64,000 nt of DNA from Hydrogenophaga sp. (GTDB lineage: Bacteria; Pseudomonadota; Gammaproteobacteria; Burkholderiales; Burkholderiaceae_C). The DNA is taken from assembly GCA_018993155.1 (NCBI GenBank), contig JAGKSX010000017.1, forward strand, positions 1 to 64,000, given 5' to 3'. Position numbers and translations under genes: made by a program. Each line of letters begins with the position of its first letter. Position 1 is the stretch's first letter. The notes under the pieces are model-generated. The model made no database searches. It saw only the letters and a list, made by a program, of their open reading frames with translations, and was not told where the DNA came from. Positions 28,674 through 37,518 of the stretch are shown here, one piece after another.

Positions 28674-29633
28674 ATGCGTCGCGACACCTTCCTCAAATCC
28701 CTTGCGGCCCTCGCTGCCGCCGGCGCGCTGCCCAACGCCGCGTGGGCCAGTGCCAACATCAAGATGATGATCCCCGCCAACCCCGGCGGTGGCTGGGACG
28801 GCACCGGCCGCGCGCTGGGCGACGCCATGCGCGATGCCGGCGTGGCCGCCTCGGTGACCTACGAGAACAAGGGCGGTGCGGCCGGCGCCATCGGCCTGGC
28901 CCAGTTCTACAACGCGAGCAAAGGCGACCCGAACGCGCTGATGGTCATGGGCGCCGTCATGCTCGGCGGCATCATCACCGGCAAGCCGCCGGTGTCCATC
29001 ACGCAGCTCACGCCCATTGCGCGCCTGAGCACCGAGTACAACGTGTTCGTGCTGCCCTCCAACTCGCCCTACAAGAGCATGAAGGACGTGGTCGAGCAGC
29101 TCAAGAAGGACCCGGGCAGCATCAAGTGGGGCGGCGGTTCGCGCGGCGCCACCGAGCACATCGCCGCGGCGCAGATCGCGCAGCTGGTGGGCGTGCCCGC
29201 ATCCAAGATCAACTACGTGCCGTTCCGGGGCGGTGGCGAGGCCACGGCCGCCATCCTGGGTGGCAACGTCACCGTGGGCGGCAGCGGTTACAGCGAGTTC
29301 CAGCAGTACATCGAGAGCGGCAAGATGCGCGCCATCGCCATCACCTCGGCCCAGCGCGTCAAGGGCATCGATGTGCCCACGCTGAAAGAGCAGGGCATCG
29401 ATGTGGAGATCGGCAACTGGCGCGGCGTCTACGGCGCGGCCGGCATCACCCAGGCCCAGCGCGACGCGCTCACCGCCATGATCGTCAAGGCCACGCAGAG
29501 CAAGTCGTGGGCGGCCGCCATCGAAAAAAACAACTGGACGCCCGCGCTGCTGACCGGCAAGGCTTTCGACGAGTTCGTCGACAAGGACTTCTCCTCCCTG
29601 CGCGCGACCATGGTGCGTGCCGGCATGGTCTGA
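28674..29633 (+). CDS. tctC: TctC-type (Bug family) substrate-binding protein
   Basis: A 319-residue periplasmic binding protein of the tripartite tricarboxylate transporter. Signal sequence with RR at residues 2-3 and an Ala-rich core ending AWAS. The mature part has the Bug signature MMIPANPGGGWDGTGRALG and GGGSRGATEHIAAAQ. It has a strong TAGGAGACAAGCC ribosome binding site. Bug proteins bind citrate or other carboxylates; the exact ligand is open. Confidence 0.93.
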   Translation: MRRDTFLKSLAALAAAGALPNAAWASANIKMMIPANPGGGWDGTGRALGDAMRDAGVAASVTYENKGGAAGAIGLAQFYNASKGDPNALMVMGAVMLGGIITGKPPVSITQLTPIARLSTEYNVFVLPSNSPYKSMKDVVEQLKKDPGSIKWGGGSRGATEHIAAAQIAQLVGVPASKINYVPFRGGGEATAAILGGNVTVGGSGYSEFQQYIESGKMRAIAITSAQRVKGIDVPTLKEQGIDVEIGNWRGVYGAAGITQAQRDALTAMIVKATQSKSWAAAIEKNNWTPALLTGKAFDEFVDKDFSSLRATMVRAGMV

Positions 29634-29648
29634 GCCTGCCTTCTCGGT

Positions 29649-29704
29649 GCGCTCCCGCCGGGAGCGCCATGCCCTCACCCTGGTGTGTTCGCGCACCAGG
29701 GTGA
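29649..29704 (+). promoter_or_regulatory. Two hairpins between tctC and tctB
   Basis: GCGCTCCC (29649-29656) pairs with GGGAGCGC (29660-29667). TCACCCTGGTG (29675-29685) pairs with CACCAGGGTGA (29694-29704), followed by TTCGTTTTG. They may stabilise tctC mRNA or partly terminate, giving more binding protein than membrane subunits. Confidence 0.55.
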
Positions 29705-29726
29705 TTCGTTTTGACAAGGACCCGTC

Positions 29727-30257
29727 ATGAACCCCACTCCCCAGGCCGCCGCCGCGCCCGACCACCGCCCCGGCCAACTGGCCATGGGCATCGGCGCACT
29801 GATCGTGGCCGCCGTGCTTGCCTATGGCGCGGCAGCGATTCCTTCCGACGCGGGTTACGCCGGCGTTGGCCCCGACTTTCTGCCCTGGGTGGTGAGCGCG
29901 GCGCTCGCCATCTGCGGCGTGATGCTCATCTGGGAAGTGCGCACCGGCGGCTACCGGCACATGGAAGAGCCTTCGGGCGCGGCGCGCGGCGACTGGCGCG
30001 CGCTGGCCTGGGTCTCGGCCGGCGTGCTGCTCAACGCGGCACTCATCACCACCATCGGTTTCATCCTGAGCTGTGCGCTGTGCTTCGCGCTGGCGGTGCG
30101 CGGTCTGCGCGCCAGCGAGGGCAAGCCCATCGGCGACCTGCGCCAGACGGTGAAGGATGCGGTCACCGGCATCGTCATCGCGGCGCCCGTGTACTGGCTG
30201 TTCACCAAGCTGCTGGCCGTGAACCTGCCCGGCGTCACCGCCAGCGGCTGGATCTGA
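29727..30257 (+). CDS. tctB: TctB-type small membrane subunit
   Basis: A 176-residue protein with four hydrophobic segments, the small permease subunit of the tripartite tricarboxylate transporter. It lies between tctC and tctA in the usual order. AAGGA precedes the ATG. Its sequence is poorly conserved in general, so position contributes to the call. Confidence 0.9.
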   Translation: MNPTPQAAAAPDHRPGQLAMGIGALIVAAVLAYGAAAIPSDAGYAGVGPDFLPWVVSAALAICGVMLIWEVRTGGYRHMEEPSGAARGDWRALAWVSAGVLLNAALITTIGFILSCALCFALAVRGLRASEGKPIGDLRQTVKDAVTGIVIAAPVYWLFTKLLAVNLPGVTASGWI

Positions 30258-30276
30258 ACCCGAAGGCGGAACCGAC

Positions 30277-31779
30277 ATGATGGACACCCTCAACCAACTG
30301 CTCGCGGGCTTCGCCACCGCTGGCACCCCCATCAACCTGCTGTGGGCCTTCGCGGGCTGTGCGCTGGGCACCGCCATCGGCGTGCTGCCCGGCCTGGGCC
30401 CGGCCGTGACGGTTGCCATGCTGCTGCCCATCACCGGCCAGGTCGAACCTACGGCCTCCATGATCTTCTTCGCCGGCATCTACTACGGCGCCATGTACGG
30501 AGGCTCCACCACCTCCATCCTGCTCAACACGCCGGGCGAGACGGGCACCATGGTCACCGCGCTCGAAGGCTTCAAGATGGCCAAGAGCGGGCGCGCAGGC
30601 GCGGCCCTGGCCACCGCCGCCATCGGCTCCTTCGTGGCCGGCACCATCGCCACCATCCTGGTGACGCTGTTCGCGCCCATGCTCGCCGAATTCGCCGTGA
30701 AGCTTGGCCCCCCCGAGTATTTCTGCCTGATGCTGCTGGCCTTCACGACCGTGAGCGCGGTGCTCGGCCAGAGCACCTTGCGCGGCCTCACCGCGCTGTT
30801 CTTCGGTCTGGCGCTGGGCCTCATCGGCATCGACCAGATCACCGCGCAGGTGCGCTACACCGGCGGCATCCTGGAGTTCATGGACGGCATCGAGGTGGTG
30901 CTGGTCGCCGTGGGCCTGTTCGCCGTGGCCGAGGCGCTCTACAACGCGCTCTACGAAGGCCGCAGCGAGGCCAGCATGAACAAGATGAACAAGGCCCACA
31001 TGACGCGCAGCGAATGGCGCCGCTCCTGGCCCGCCTGGCTGCGCGGCACGGCCATCGGTTTCCCCTTCGGCACCATCCCCGCCGGCGGCACCGAAATCCC
31101 CACCTTCCTGAGCTACGCCACCGAGCGCAAACTGGCCGCGCCCGAGCACAAGGCCGACTTCGGCACCGTCGGCGCCATCGAGGGCGTGGCGGGTCCCGAG
31201 GCCGCGAACAACGCGGCCGTCACCGGCACGCTGGTGCCGCTGCTCACGCTGGGCATTCCGACCTCGGTGACCGCCGCCATCCTGCTGAGCGCGCTGCAGA
31301 ACTACGGCATCAACGCCGGCCCGCAGCTGTTCCAGACCTCGTCCGCGCTCGTGTGGGCGCTGATCGCCTCGCTCTACATCGGCAACGTCATGCTGCTGGT
31401 GCTCAACCTGCCCATGGTGGGCCTGTGGGTCAAGCTGCTGAAGATTCCGCGCCCGCAGCTCTACGCCGGCATCCTGATCTTCGCCACCGTGGGCGTGTAC
31501 GGCATGCGCCAGAGCGCGTTCGATCTTTTCCTCATGTATGGCCTGGGCCTGCTCGGTGTGGTGATGCGCCGCTACGACTTCCCCACCGCACCCGTGATCG
31601 TGGGCCTCATCCTCGGCCCGATGGCCGAAGCGCAGATGCGCAATGCCCTGTCCATCGGGGAAGGCAGCTTCATGGTCTTCCTGCAGCGCCCCATGTCGGC
31701 CACGCTGCTGGCCGTGGTGCTCGTGGTGCTGGTGTTGCCGCGCCTGTTGGCACGGCTCAAAGGGCCAGCGGGAAGCTAG
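30277..31779 (+). CDS. tctA: TctA-type large membrane subunit
   Basis: A 500-residue permease with about 11-12 membrane segments. Family signatures [19 protein letters not shown] and [20 protein letters not shown] are present near the N-terminus. With TctB and TctC it imports a carboxylate, driven by an ion gradient. Last gene of the porin-tctCBA unit. Confidence 0.95.
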   Translation: MMDTLNQLLAGFATAGTPINLLWAFAGCALGTAIGVLPGLGPAVTVAMLLPITGQVEPTASMIFFAGIYYGAMYGGSTTSILLNTPGETGTMVTALEGFKMAKSGRAGAALATAAIGSFVAGTIATILVTLFAPMLAEFAVKLGPPEYFCLMLLAFTTVSAVLGQSTLRGLTALFFGLALGLIGIDQITAQVRYTGGILEFMDGIEVVLVAVGLFAVAEALYNALYEGRSEASMNKMNKAHMTRSEWRRSWPAWLRGTAIGFPFGTIPAGGTEIPTFLSYATERKLAAPEHKADFGTVGAIEGVAGPEAANNAAVTGTLVPLLTLGIPTSVTAAILLSALQNYGINAGPQLFQTSSALVWALIASLYIGNVMLLVLNLPMVGLWVKLLKIPRPQLYAGILIFATVGVYGMRQSAFDLFLMYGLGLLGVVMRRYDFPTAPVIVGLILGPMAEAQMRNALSIGEGSFMVFLQRPMSATLLAVVLVVLVLPRLLARLKGPAGS

Positions 31780-32128
31780 CCTCGGTTCGAAACCGTCCCT
31801 CGGCTAGGGGGAATCCCTGGCCTGGAAGACCTGGGTTGTCCCCTGCATACAACGCGGCGGGCACCCAGCGTCCGGGCAAGCTCACCACGATTCCGGCCTG
31901 CGCAAGCGTCAAGTGCAGGTATTTGGAATGAAAAGACGGATAGCGGCAACGAAGCGCATCCCGCCCCTGAGGTCAAAGCCCTCCCGAATCGTCAAGCCTG
32001 TCAGCCTTGACAGGCGTTGGACGCCGCTTTTCCCCCAAGACAGCATGGCCGCCCATGAAAAGCGTGGAGCGGCGAGCCCGTCTTCGCCCATTGAGTCATG
32101 CCAACTTCGTGAGGTTCGGGATTCTGCA
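31780..32128. other. 349-nt intergenic region with an inverted repeat
   Basis: After tctA an imperfect stem-loop is visible (CTAGCC near 31777 with GGCTAG near 31803) but without a T run. At 31996-32015 GCCTGTCA and TGACAGGC form a perfect 8-bp inverted repeat with a 4-nt spacer, a candidate operator for the next gene. Base composition falls compared with tctA. No convincing gene is seen. Confidence 0.45.
31996..32015 (+). promoter_or_regulatory. Perfect 8-bp inverted repeat (candidate operator)
   Basis: GCCTGTCA-GCCT-TGACAGGC, 113 nt before the next gene. A TTGACA lies in the right arm but no -10 box follows at the right spacing. Confidence 0.4.
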
Positions 32129-32998
32129 ATGAACACTTCCAGATCTGTTGAACAGGCGCATCAAGAATTGAAGGCCGCCTGTCTCGCCTTCATTCGTGGG
32201 CGGCCGTGGGACTCGGTCACTTGCCATGCGGTCATCCTGAACAAGATGGCCCGAATCAGCATCTATCTGGTTCACGAGAACCAGATAGAAAGAAAAAGGC
32301 TCGCGGGGACTGGGGCTTTCACGGCACCCGAAGACGCCGTGCTGTTCCTGCGCGACGATCTTCTGAACACCACCGGGGAGCGCATGTGGGGCCTGACCTT
32401 CACGCTGTACCCCGATGGCAGGTTCAACATCGAGTTCGACTGCCACCAGCCCAAGGGCCACGAAGCCGCATCCACGGCAGGCGAAGCCTTGTCTGTCGCC
32501 GAGAGACTGCCTCAGGCCTGGGACAGGATGGCTGCGGCGCTGTCCGCTCACCAGTCCTTTGAAGACCAATGGCTCGTCACCGCCATGACCTGGCTGGAGC
32601 AGCAGACGACGAAGCACCGCCAGGCATGGGGTCTGGGCAGCGAAACCCAATGGCACCTCGACATGGACGAAGGCTGGTTGCGCTGGAGTTTCGCGGACGG
32701 CCGCGTGATGCAGGCCGCCGCGCAGGTGGTGGGGGTCTACAGCACGAAGGAGAGCCGCTTCACCTGGGGTTGGGAGCACCCTTCGGTGCCCGACGCCTTG
32801 CAACGGGCCGCACAACAGGTGCGCACCCTCGGCTTTGATCGGTGGGTCACGCGCGTCGTGGACTGCTCGCAGGATGAGGCCTGGCAATTCGCCGCCATGG
32901 CCGCGCAGCACGACGGGGCGGCCGGGGCCTACCGGGGCGACAACGATGGGACGTGGACGTACCTGAGTTTCGATGAACCCAGGGCCGTGAAGCTGTGA
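32129..32998 (+). CDS. Two-domain DUF600-like/DUF6882-like protein, possible immunity protein
   Basis: A 289-residue soluble protein without signal peptide. The N-terminal about 110 residues (ISIYLVHENQIER, WGLTFTLYPDGRFNIEFD) resemble the DUF600/YezG immunity fold. The C-terminal half (WHLDMDEGWLRWSFADG, GVYSTKESRFTWGWEHPSVP) matches the DUF6882 pattern. Such domains occur among antitoxin/immunity proteins and often as orphans; no toxin is recognised beside it. It converges on the unknown membrane protein gene with a 19-nt gap. The ATG at 32129 is chosen as the first start of the conserved part. Family calls are from memory of patterns. Confidence 0.55.
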   Translation: MNTSRSVEQAHQELKAACLAFIRGRPWDSVTCHAVILNKMARISIYLVHENQIERKRLAGTGAFTAPEDAVLFLRDDLLNTTGERMWGLTFTLYPDGRFNIEFDCHQPKGHEAASTAGEALSVAERLPQAWDRMAAALSAHQSFEDQWLVTAMTWLEQQTTKHRQAWGLGSETQWHLDMDEGWLRWSFADGRVMQAAAQVVGVYSTKESRFTWGWEHPSVPDALQRAAQQVRTLGFDRWVTRVVDCSQDEAWQFAAMAAQHDGAAGAYRGDNDGTWTYLSFDEPRAVKL

Positions 32999-33017
32999 TG
33001 CCTCAGGTGGCGTGACC

Positions 33018-34313
33018 TCAGGCGGTGCCCGTTTGCTCGGACGGGGACCAGTCGCCGCCGAAAAGCATCCTCTCCAGGCAGTGGCTGGCCTGCGGCACGT
33101 CATGGGTCTGGGCCAGCAAGAAGACGGCGTCTCGATCCGGCCGCGAAACACCGAGTTGCTCCAGCAGGCCGTCCAGCCATGCCGCGCCATCCTGCTGAAT
33201 CCGTTCGATCAGGCAATGGATGGCGTAGCAGGGGTTTTCCGCCGCCATCTTCAGCTTGGCGGCCGTCCATCCCTCTGAGCGGGCAGAGCGGTTCAGGGTC
33301 TCGATGAACGCAGGGGAATGGAAGTCGACGCGCCAGGCCGTCTCTCGCCGATTCAGTTCGCGGGTCGAGAAAAACGATCGGATGCCTCGGTACACCCGGT
33401 AGCCGGCATAGGCCAGACCTGTGGCGATGGCGATGAACGCCAGCGGGGGAAAGAGGAATGCCAAGGCGCTGAAGAGGGTGGCAGCGATGCCAGTGATGGT
33501 TTCTATCCTTGCCTTGGTCCGCTTGTCTCGGGCTTGTTGCAGCGCCTCCTTTCGTTGGCTGCGAGCGTGTCGGATCACATGGGCTTGCAGCGATGCCGGG
33601 CTGGCGGCGGGTGAGCCGCTGTCGATCAAGCGCAGCGCGCGCTCGGCCTGCCCGACCAGCTTGTTTGACGAATGCCATTTGAAGATGCCTGCCAAGGCTT
33701 GAAATGCCGAGCCCACGATGCCCAAGATGCTGGCGGCCAACGAGAGCCATGCGCTGGCCTTGAAGGCCAGCTTCAGGACGGAAAACAGGCGCGATGTCCA
33801 GGACACGACGGTGTAGCGAACCACATCCACGATCTGCTCCGGCGCGTGCCGCATGGCCGACTCCAGCTTCACTTTGGATGCGCGCGCCTGCCAGGCCTTC
33901 TTGGCGGCGTCGCACAGCCGCCGCGCCAGAGAGGGAGGTGCCTCTGAATGCCTCCACCGGCGGTGGACCTCGTCCAGCGTCCGTTGGCCCTCTGCGAATG
34001 CAGCGTGGGTGGCCTGTCGGTGCGACAAAGCCTGGCAGGTGTTGGACAGGTTTTTGATCGCCGCGCCTGTTTCGATGGCGCCGCCCACACCCTGCAGGGC
34101 CTGGAAAGCGCCCAGCGCTTCCACGGGAAAGCCGTCCCCGATCGGCGCGCTGTTCTCATGCCCGGTTTTTTCCAAGGGCGCCTTGCTCAGCCCCGAGGCA
34201 AGGCCTTGCGGCGCGCGGGTGAGGTAGGCCATGCCGCACACGGCATCGAGTTGGGAATGCAGCCGTCGGGCGGTCACTGCCCCCTCCAGGTGCCCAGGGT
34301 CCGTGGAGGCCAT
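33018..34313 (-). CDS. Unknown protein with two hydrophobic hairpins
   Basis: Not recognised. With the ATG at 34313 (AGGGA 7 nt upstream) the product has 431 residues; an ATG at 34454 or 34445 would add 47 or 44 Ser/Pro/His-rich residues. Two hydrophobic regions lie at about 175-220 (LKLAFKASAWLSLAASILG...) and 285-320 (ATLFSALAFLFPPLAFIAIATGLAYAG), flanked by basic, helical, coiled-coil-like stretches; the C-terminal about 100 residues are soluble. No signal peptide. GC is lower than in neighbouring housekeeping genes. The layout resembles secreted membrane-inserting effectors, but this is inference only. Between two unrelated transport operons. Confidence 0.6.
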   Translation of the reverse strand: MASTDPGHLEGAVTARRLHSQLDAVCGMAYLTRAPQGLASGLSKAPLEKTGHENSAPIGDGFPVEALGAFQALQGVGGAIETGAAIKNLSNTCQALSHRQATHAAFAEGQRTLDEVHRRWRHSEAPPSLARRLCDAAKKAWQARASKVKLESAMRHAPEQIVDVVRYTVVSWTSRLFSVLKLAFKASAWLSLAASILGIVGSAFQALAGIFKWHSSNKLVGQAERALRLIDSGSPAASPASLQAHVIRHARSQRKEALQQARDKRTKARIETITGIAATLFSALAFLFPPLAFIAIATGLAYAGYRVYRGIRSFFSTRELNRRETAWRVDFHSPAFIETLNRSARSEGWTAAKLKMAAENPCYAIHCLIERIQQDGAAWLDGLLEQLGVSRPDRDAVFLLAQTHDVPQASHCLERMLFGGDWSPSEQTGTA

Positions 34314-34532
34314 TGGGGTGTCCCTGAACACCCACACGTCTGCGTGCACGTGGCTGTGGTGGCGTGGGCCGCCCGTTGGTTCATTCACGTCGCGATGGGG
34401 AGAGGGGGGGCTGGTCGGAAAACCAAGGACAGAGGAAAGAACCATGTGCGTCATCGCGGCGAATCGTAGTTTTTACTTATTACTGTTCAGTGACAGCGCG
34501 GGCGCGGAGAAGTGCAGGGTTACCATCGCGCC

Positions 34533-36020
34533 ATGACCCGGGACAACCGCCTGCCGCGTGACGCGCAAAGCATCCTTGAACTCGCCGCGAGGTCGATGTT
34601 CGACCTGTTCGCCAACGCCAGCGAGGGCATGATGCTGGTGGACCGCGACGCGCGCGTGGTCTGGATCAACGACCAGTACCGCCGCTTCCTGCCCGCGCTG
34701 GGCTTCGAGCGCGAGGAAGACTTCGTCGGCCACCCGGTCTCGCGCGTGGTGCAGAACACGCAGATGCACCAGGTGCTGGCCACTGGCAAGCCCATCCTCA
34801 TCGACCTGCTGACCAACCGCGCCGGCACCTTCGTGGTGAGCCGCATCCCGCTGCGCGACGACGCGGGCGAGGTGATCGGGGTGCTGGGCATCGTGCTGTT
34901 CGATCACCCCGAGACCACGCTGCAACCCCTCATCAGCAAGTTCGCGCGGCTGGAGCAGGACCTCAGCGAAGCCCGGCGCGAACTCGCCAGCCAGCGCCGC
35001 AGCAAGTACACCTTCGCCAGCTTCGTGGGCAGCAGCGCCGCCGCGCTGGAGGTCAAACGCCAGGCCCGGCGCGCCGCGCAGTCGGCCAGCCCGGTGCTGC
35101 TGCTGGGCGAGACCGGCACCGGCAAGGAGTTGCTCGCGCACGCCATTCACGCGGCCTCGCCGCGCGCGGGCCGCTCGTTCGTGAGCGTGAACATGGCGGC
35201 CGTGCCCGACACGCTGCTCGAAGCAGAGTTTTTCGGCGTGGCCCCCGGGGCCTACACCGGCGCCGACAAGAAGGGGCGCGATGGCAAGTTCAAGCTGGCC
35301 GATGGCGGCACGCTGTTCCTGGACGAACTGGGCGACATGCCGATGTCGGTTCAGGTCAAGCTGCTGCGCGCCTTGCAGGAGGGCGAGATCGAACCGCTGG
35401 GTTCGAACAAGCTGGTGCGCTTCGACGTGCGTGTGGTCGCTGCCACCTCGCGCGACCTGCAGCAGATGGTGCGCGAAGGCGGCTTCCGCGAAGACCTCTA
35501 CTACCGCCTCAACGTGTTGCCCATTCGCGTGCCACCGCTGCGCGAGCGGCAGGACGACATCGCGCTGCTGATCGAGGCCCTGTGCGAGGACATCGCCGCG
35601 CGCGGCGGCGGCGCGCAGCTGGAGCTGACCGCCGACGCCCAGGCCTTGCTGGCCGCGCAGCCCTGGCGCGGCAACATCCGCGAACTGCGCAACGTGCTGG
35701 AACAGCTTGCGCTGCGCAGCGACTCGCACCACATCGCCGCCGCGCAGGTGGGGGCGGTGCTGCAGGAAGCCGGTCTGCCCGCCCTGGCGCCGGCGGCCGC
35801 CTTGCCCAAGGCCGTGGTGCGTGCAAGGGAAGAGGGCGACGAACTGCGCCCGCTGCCCGAGCAGATCGCCGAGCTGGAGCAGCGCGCGATCGCGCAGGCC
35901 CTGGCCCGCACCGGTGGCAACCGCACCGCCGCCGCGAAGCTGCTCGGCATCTCGCGCGCCAGCCTGTACGACCGTTTGGCGGCCCTGGGTGACGCGTCTG
36001 AAATTCAGACGACTGTCTGA
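34533..36020 (+). CDS. Sigma-54-dependent enhancer-binding regulator with PAS domain
   Basis: A 495-residue activator: N-terminal PAS sensor (about 15-130), AAA+ domain with Walker A GETGTGKE, the sigma-54 contact loop GAYTGA, Walker B GGTLFLDELGD, and a C-terminal Fis-type helix-turn-helix (RTGGNRTAAAKLLGISRASLYDRL). It is followed directly by an operator array of palindromes, the first two overlapping its own 3' end, and by a sigma-54 promoter. It therefore very likely controls the adjacent ABC uptake operon; the signal read by the PAS domain is unknown. The ATG at 34533 is preferred over a GTG 21 nt upstream. Confidence 0.92.
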   Translation: MTRDNRLPRDAQSILELAARSMFDLFANASEGMMLVDRDARVVWINDQYRRFLPALGFEREEDFVGHPVSRVVQNTQMHQVLATGKPILIDLLTNRAGTFVVSRIPLRDDAGEVIGVLGIVLFDHPETTLQPLISKFARLEQDLSEARRELASQRRSKYTFASFVGSSAAALEVKRQARRAAQSASPVLLLGETGTGKELLAHAIHAASPRAGRSFVSVNMAAVPDTLLEAEFFGVAPGAYTGADKKGRDGKFKLADGGTLFLDELGDMPMSVQVKLLRALQEGEIEPLGSNKLVRFDVRVVAATSRDLQQMVREGGFREDLYYRLNVLPIRVPPLRERQDDIALLIEALCEDIAARGGGAQLELTADAQALLAAQPWRGNIRELRNVLEQLALRSDSHHIAAAQVGAVLQEAGLPALAPAAALPKAVVRAREEGDELRPLPEQIAELEQRAIAQALARTGGNRTAAAKLLGISRASLYDRLAALGDASEIQTTV

Positions 36021-36082
36021 ATTTCAGACAATTTCACGATCTGGAGCTGTCTGAAATCTGTACAATCGCCGAAGCTGTCTGA
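35995..36082 (+). promoter_or_regulatory. Enhancer array: three palindromes and a half-site
   Basis: CGTCTGAAATTCAGACG (35995-36011), TGTCTGAATTTCAGACA (36014-36030), a degenerate TGTCTGAAATCTGTACA (36048-36064) and a half-site TGTCTGA (36076-36082). They lie about 35-120 nt upstream of the sigma-54 promoter, as expected for enhancer sites of the adjacent regulator. The first palindrome is inside the regulator's last codons. Confidence 0.85.
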
Positions 36083-36115
36083 GCAAAATCCTTTGAAATC
36101 AAAGGCCTGTACCGC

Positions 36116-36131
36116 TGGCACGAAGTCTGCG
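36116..36131 (+). promoter_or_regulatory. Sigma-54 (-24/-12) promoter
   Basis: TGGCACGAAGTCTGCG has the exact GG-N10-GC spacing (GG 36117-36118, GC 36129-36130) and the full TGGCAC -24 box. Transcription would begin near 36142, about 46 nt before the binding-protein gene. Confidence 0.85.
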
Positions 36132-36187
36132 ATAAGGAAGGCACGGCGCACCGCGCTGTCACGATCCTTCCAACCAGGAGACAAGAC

Positions 36188-37396
36188 ATGACTCACACCA
36201 CCCGCCGCCTGGCGGTCATCGCGCTCGCCTGCTCCGCGGCGCTCGGCACCTCGCTCGCATCGGCCCAGGCCAACAAGGGGGAGATCCGCATCGCCCACAT
36301 CCACAGCAAGACCGGCCCGCTGGAGGCCTATGCCAAGCAGACCCAGGCCGGTCTGATGATGGGCCTGAGCTACGCCACCGGCGGCACCATGATGGTGGGG
36401 GGCAAGAAGATCGTCGTGATCGAGAAGGACGACCAGGGCAAGCCCGATGTGGGCAAGAGCCTGCTGGCCGCCGCCTACGCCGACGACAAGGTGGATCTGG
36501 CCATCGGCCCGACCGCTTCGCCCGTGGCCCTGGCCATGCTGCCCGTGGCCGAGGAGTACAAGAAGATCCTGCTGGTGGAGCCCGCCGTGGCCGACTCGAT
36601 CACCGGCGACAAGTGGAACAAGTACATCTTCCGCACCGGCCGCAACAGCAGCCAGGACGCCGCCGCCAACGCCGTGGCGCTGGATCAGCCGGGCAACGTG
36701 ATTGCCATGCTGGCCAACGACAACGCCTTTGGCCGCGACGGCGTGAAGGCCGCCAAGGACTTCACCAAGAAGGCCAAGATCGTTCACGAGGAATACCTGC
36801 CCGTGGGCACGACGGACTTCACCGCCGGCCTGCTGCGCATCGTCGACAAGCTCAAGGACCAGCCGGGCACCAAGTACATCTCGGTGGGCTGGTCGGGCGC
36901 GCCCACGCCCTTCGGCAAGATCGCCGAAATGGAGCTGGACAAGCGCTACGGCATCAAGCTCGCCACCGGCGGCAACATCCTGCCCGCGATGGTGGCCTAC
37001 AAGCAGTTCCCCGGCATGGAGGGCGCGCTGTACTACTACTTCGGCATCCCCAAGAACCCGGTGAACGACGCCATGGTGGCCGAGCACTACAAGCAGTTCA
37101 AGACGCCGCCGGACTTCTTCACCGCCGGTGGCTTCTCGGCCGCGATGGCCGTGGTGACCGCGCTGAAGAAGACCAACGGCGACACCAAGACCGACACGCT
37201 CATCAAGACCATGGAAGGCATGAGCTTCGACACGCCCAAGGGCACGATGACCTTCCGCAAGGAAGACCACCAGGCCATGCAGAGCATGTACCACTTCAAG
37301 ATCAAGGCCGACCCGGCGTTTGCCTGGGGTGTGCCCGAGCTGGTGCGCGAAATCAAACCTTCTGATCTCGACATTCCTATTCGGAACAAGAGGTAA
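36188..37396 (+). CDS. Branched-chain-type ABC transporter substrate-binding protein
   Basis: A 402-residue periplasmic binding protein of the LivK/AmiC-like (peripla_BP_6) fold. The signal peptide (RRLAVIALACSAALGTSLASAQA) is followed by IRIAHIHSKTGPLEAYAKQ. Strong ribosome binding site CAGGAGAC. Under sigma-54 control. The ligand is not determined; the operon also carries an alpha/beta hydrolase, so an ester, amide or aromatic ligand is possible. Confidence 0.92.
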   Translation: MTHTTRRLAVIALACSAALGTSLASAQANKGEIRIAHIHSKTGPLEAYAKQTQAGLMMGLSYATGGTMMVGGKKIVVIEKDDQGKPDVGKSLLAAAYADDKVDLAIGPTASPVALAMLPVAEEYKKILLVEPAVADSITGDKWNKYIFRTGRNSSQDAAANAVALDQPGNVIAMLANDNAFGRDGVKAAKDFTKKAKIVHEEYLPVGTTDFTAGLLRIVDKLKDQPGTKYISVGWSGAPTPFGKIAEMELDKRYGIKLATGGNILPAMVAYKQFPGMEGALYYYFGIPKNPVNDAMVAEHYKQFKTPPDFFTAGGFSAAMAVVTALKKTNGDTKTDTLIKTMEGMSFDTPKGTMTFRKEDHQAMQSMYHFKIKADPAFAWGVPELVREIKPSDLDIPIRNKR

Positions 37397-37471
37397 GAAC
37401 CCCCTGCGCCGCTGACGCGGCGGGGACAACACGTGCGGCCCGGCAAAGCCGGTTCCGCCGTGTTTCTGGAA

Positions 37472-37493
37472 GGTCGCCGCACCGGCGGCGACC
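37472..37493 (+). promoter_or_regulatory. Hairpin between binding protein and ATPase genes
   Basis: GGTCGCCGC (37472-37480) pairs perfectly with GCGGCGACC (37485-37493) around ACCG. Further GC-rich stems precede it (37400-37465). Together they may limit read-through or stabilise the upstream mRNA. Confidence 0.45.
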
Positions 37494-37518
37494 GGTGTCC
37501 ACGCTCTCCGGATCTCCC

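Noticed and set aside
28443..30479. 678-codon minus-strand frame across tctC and tctB
   Set aside because: Runs opposite three well-identified transport genes and has no recognisable domain.
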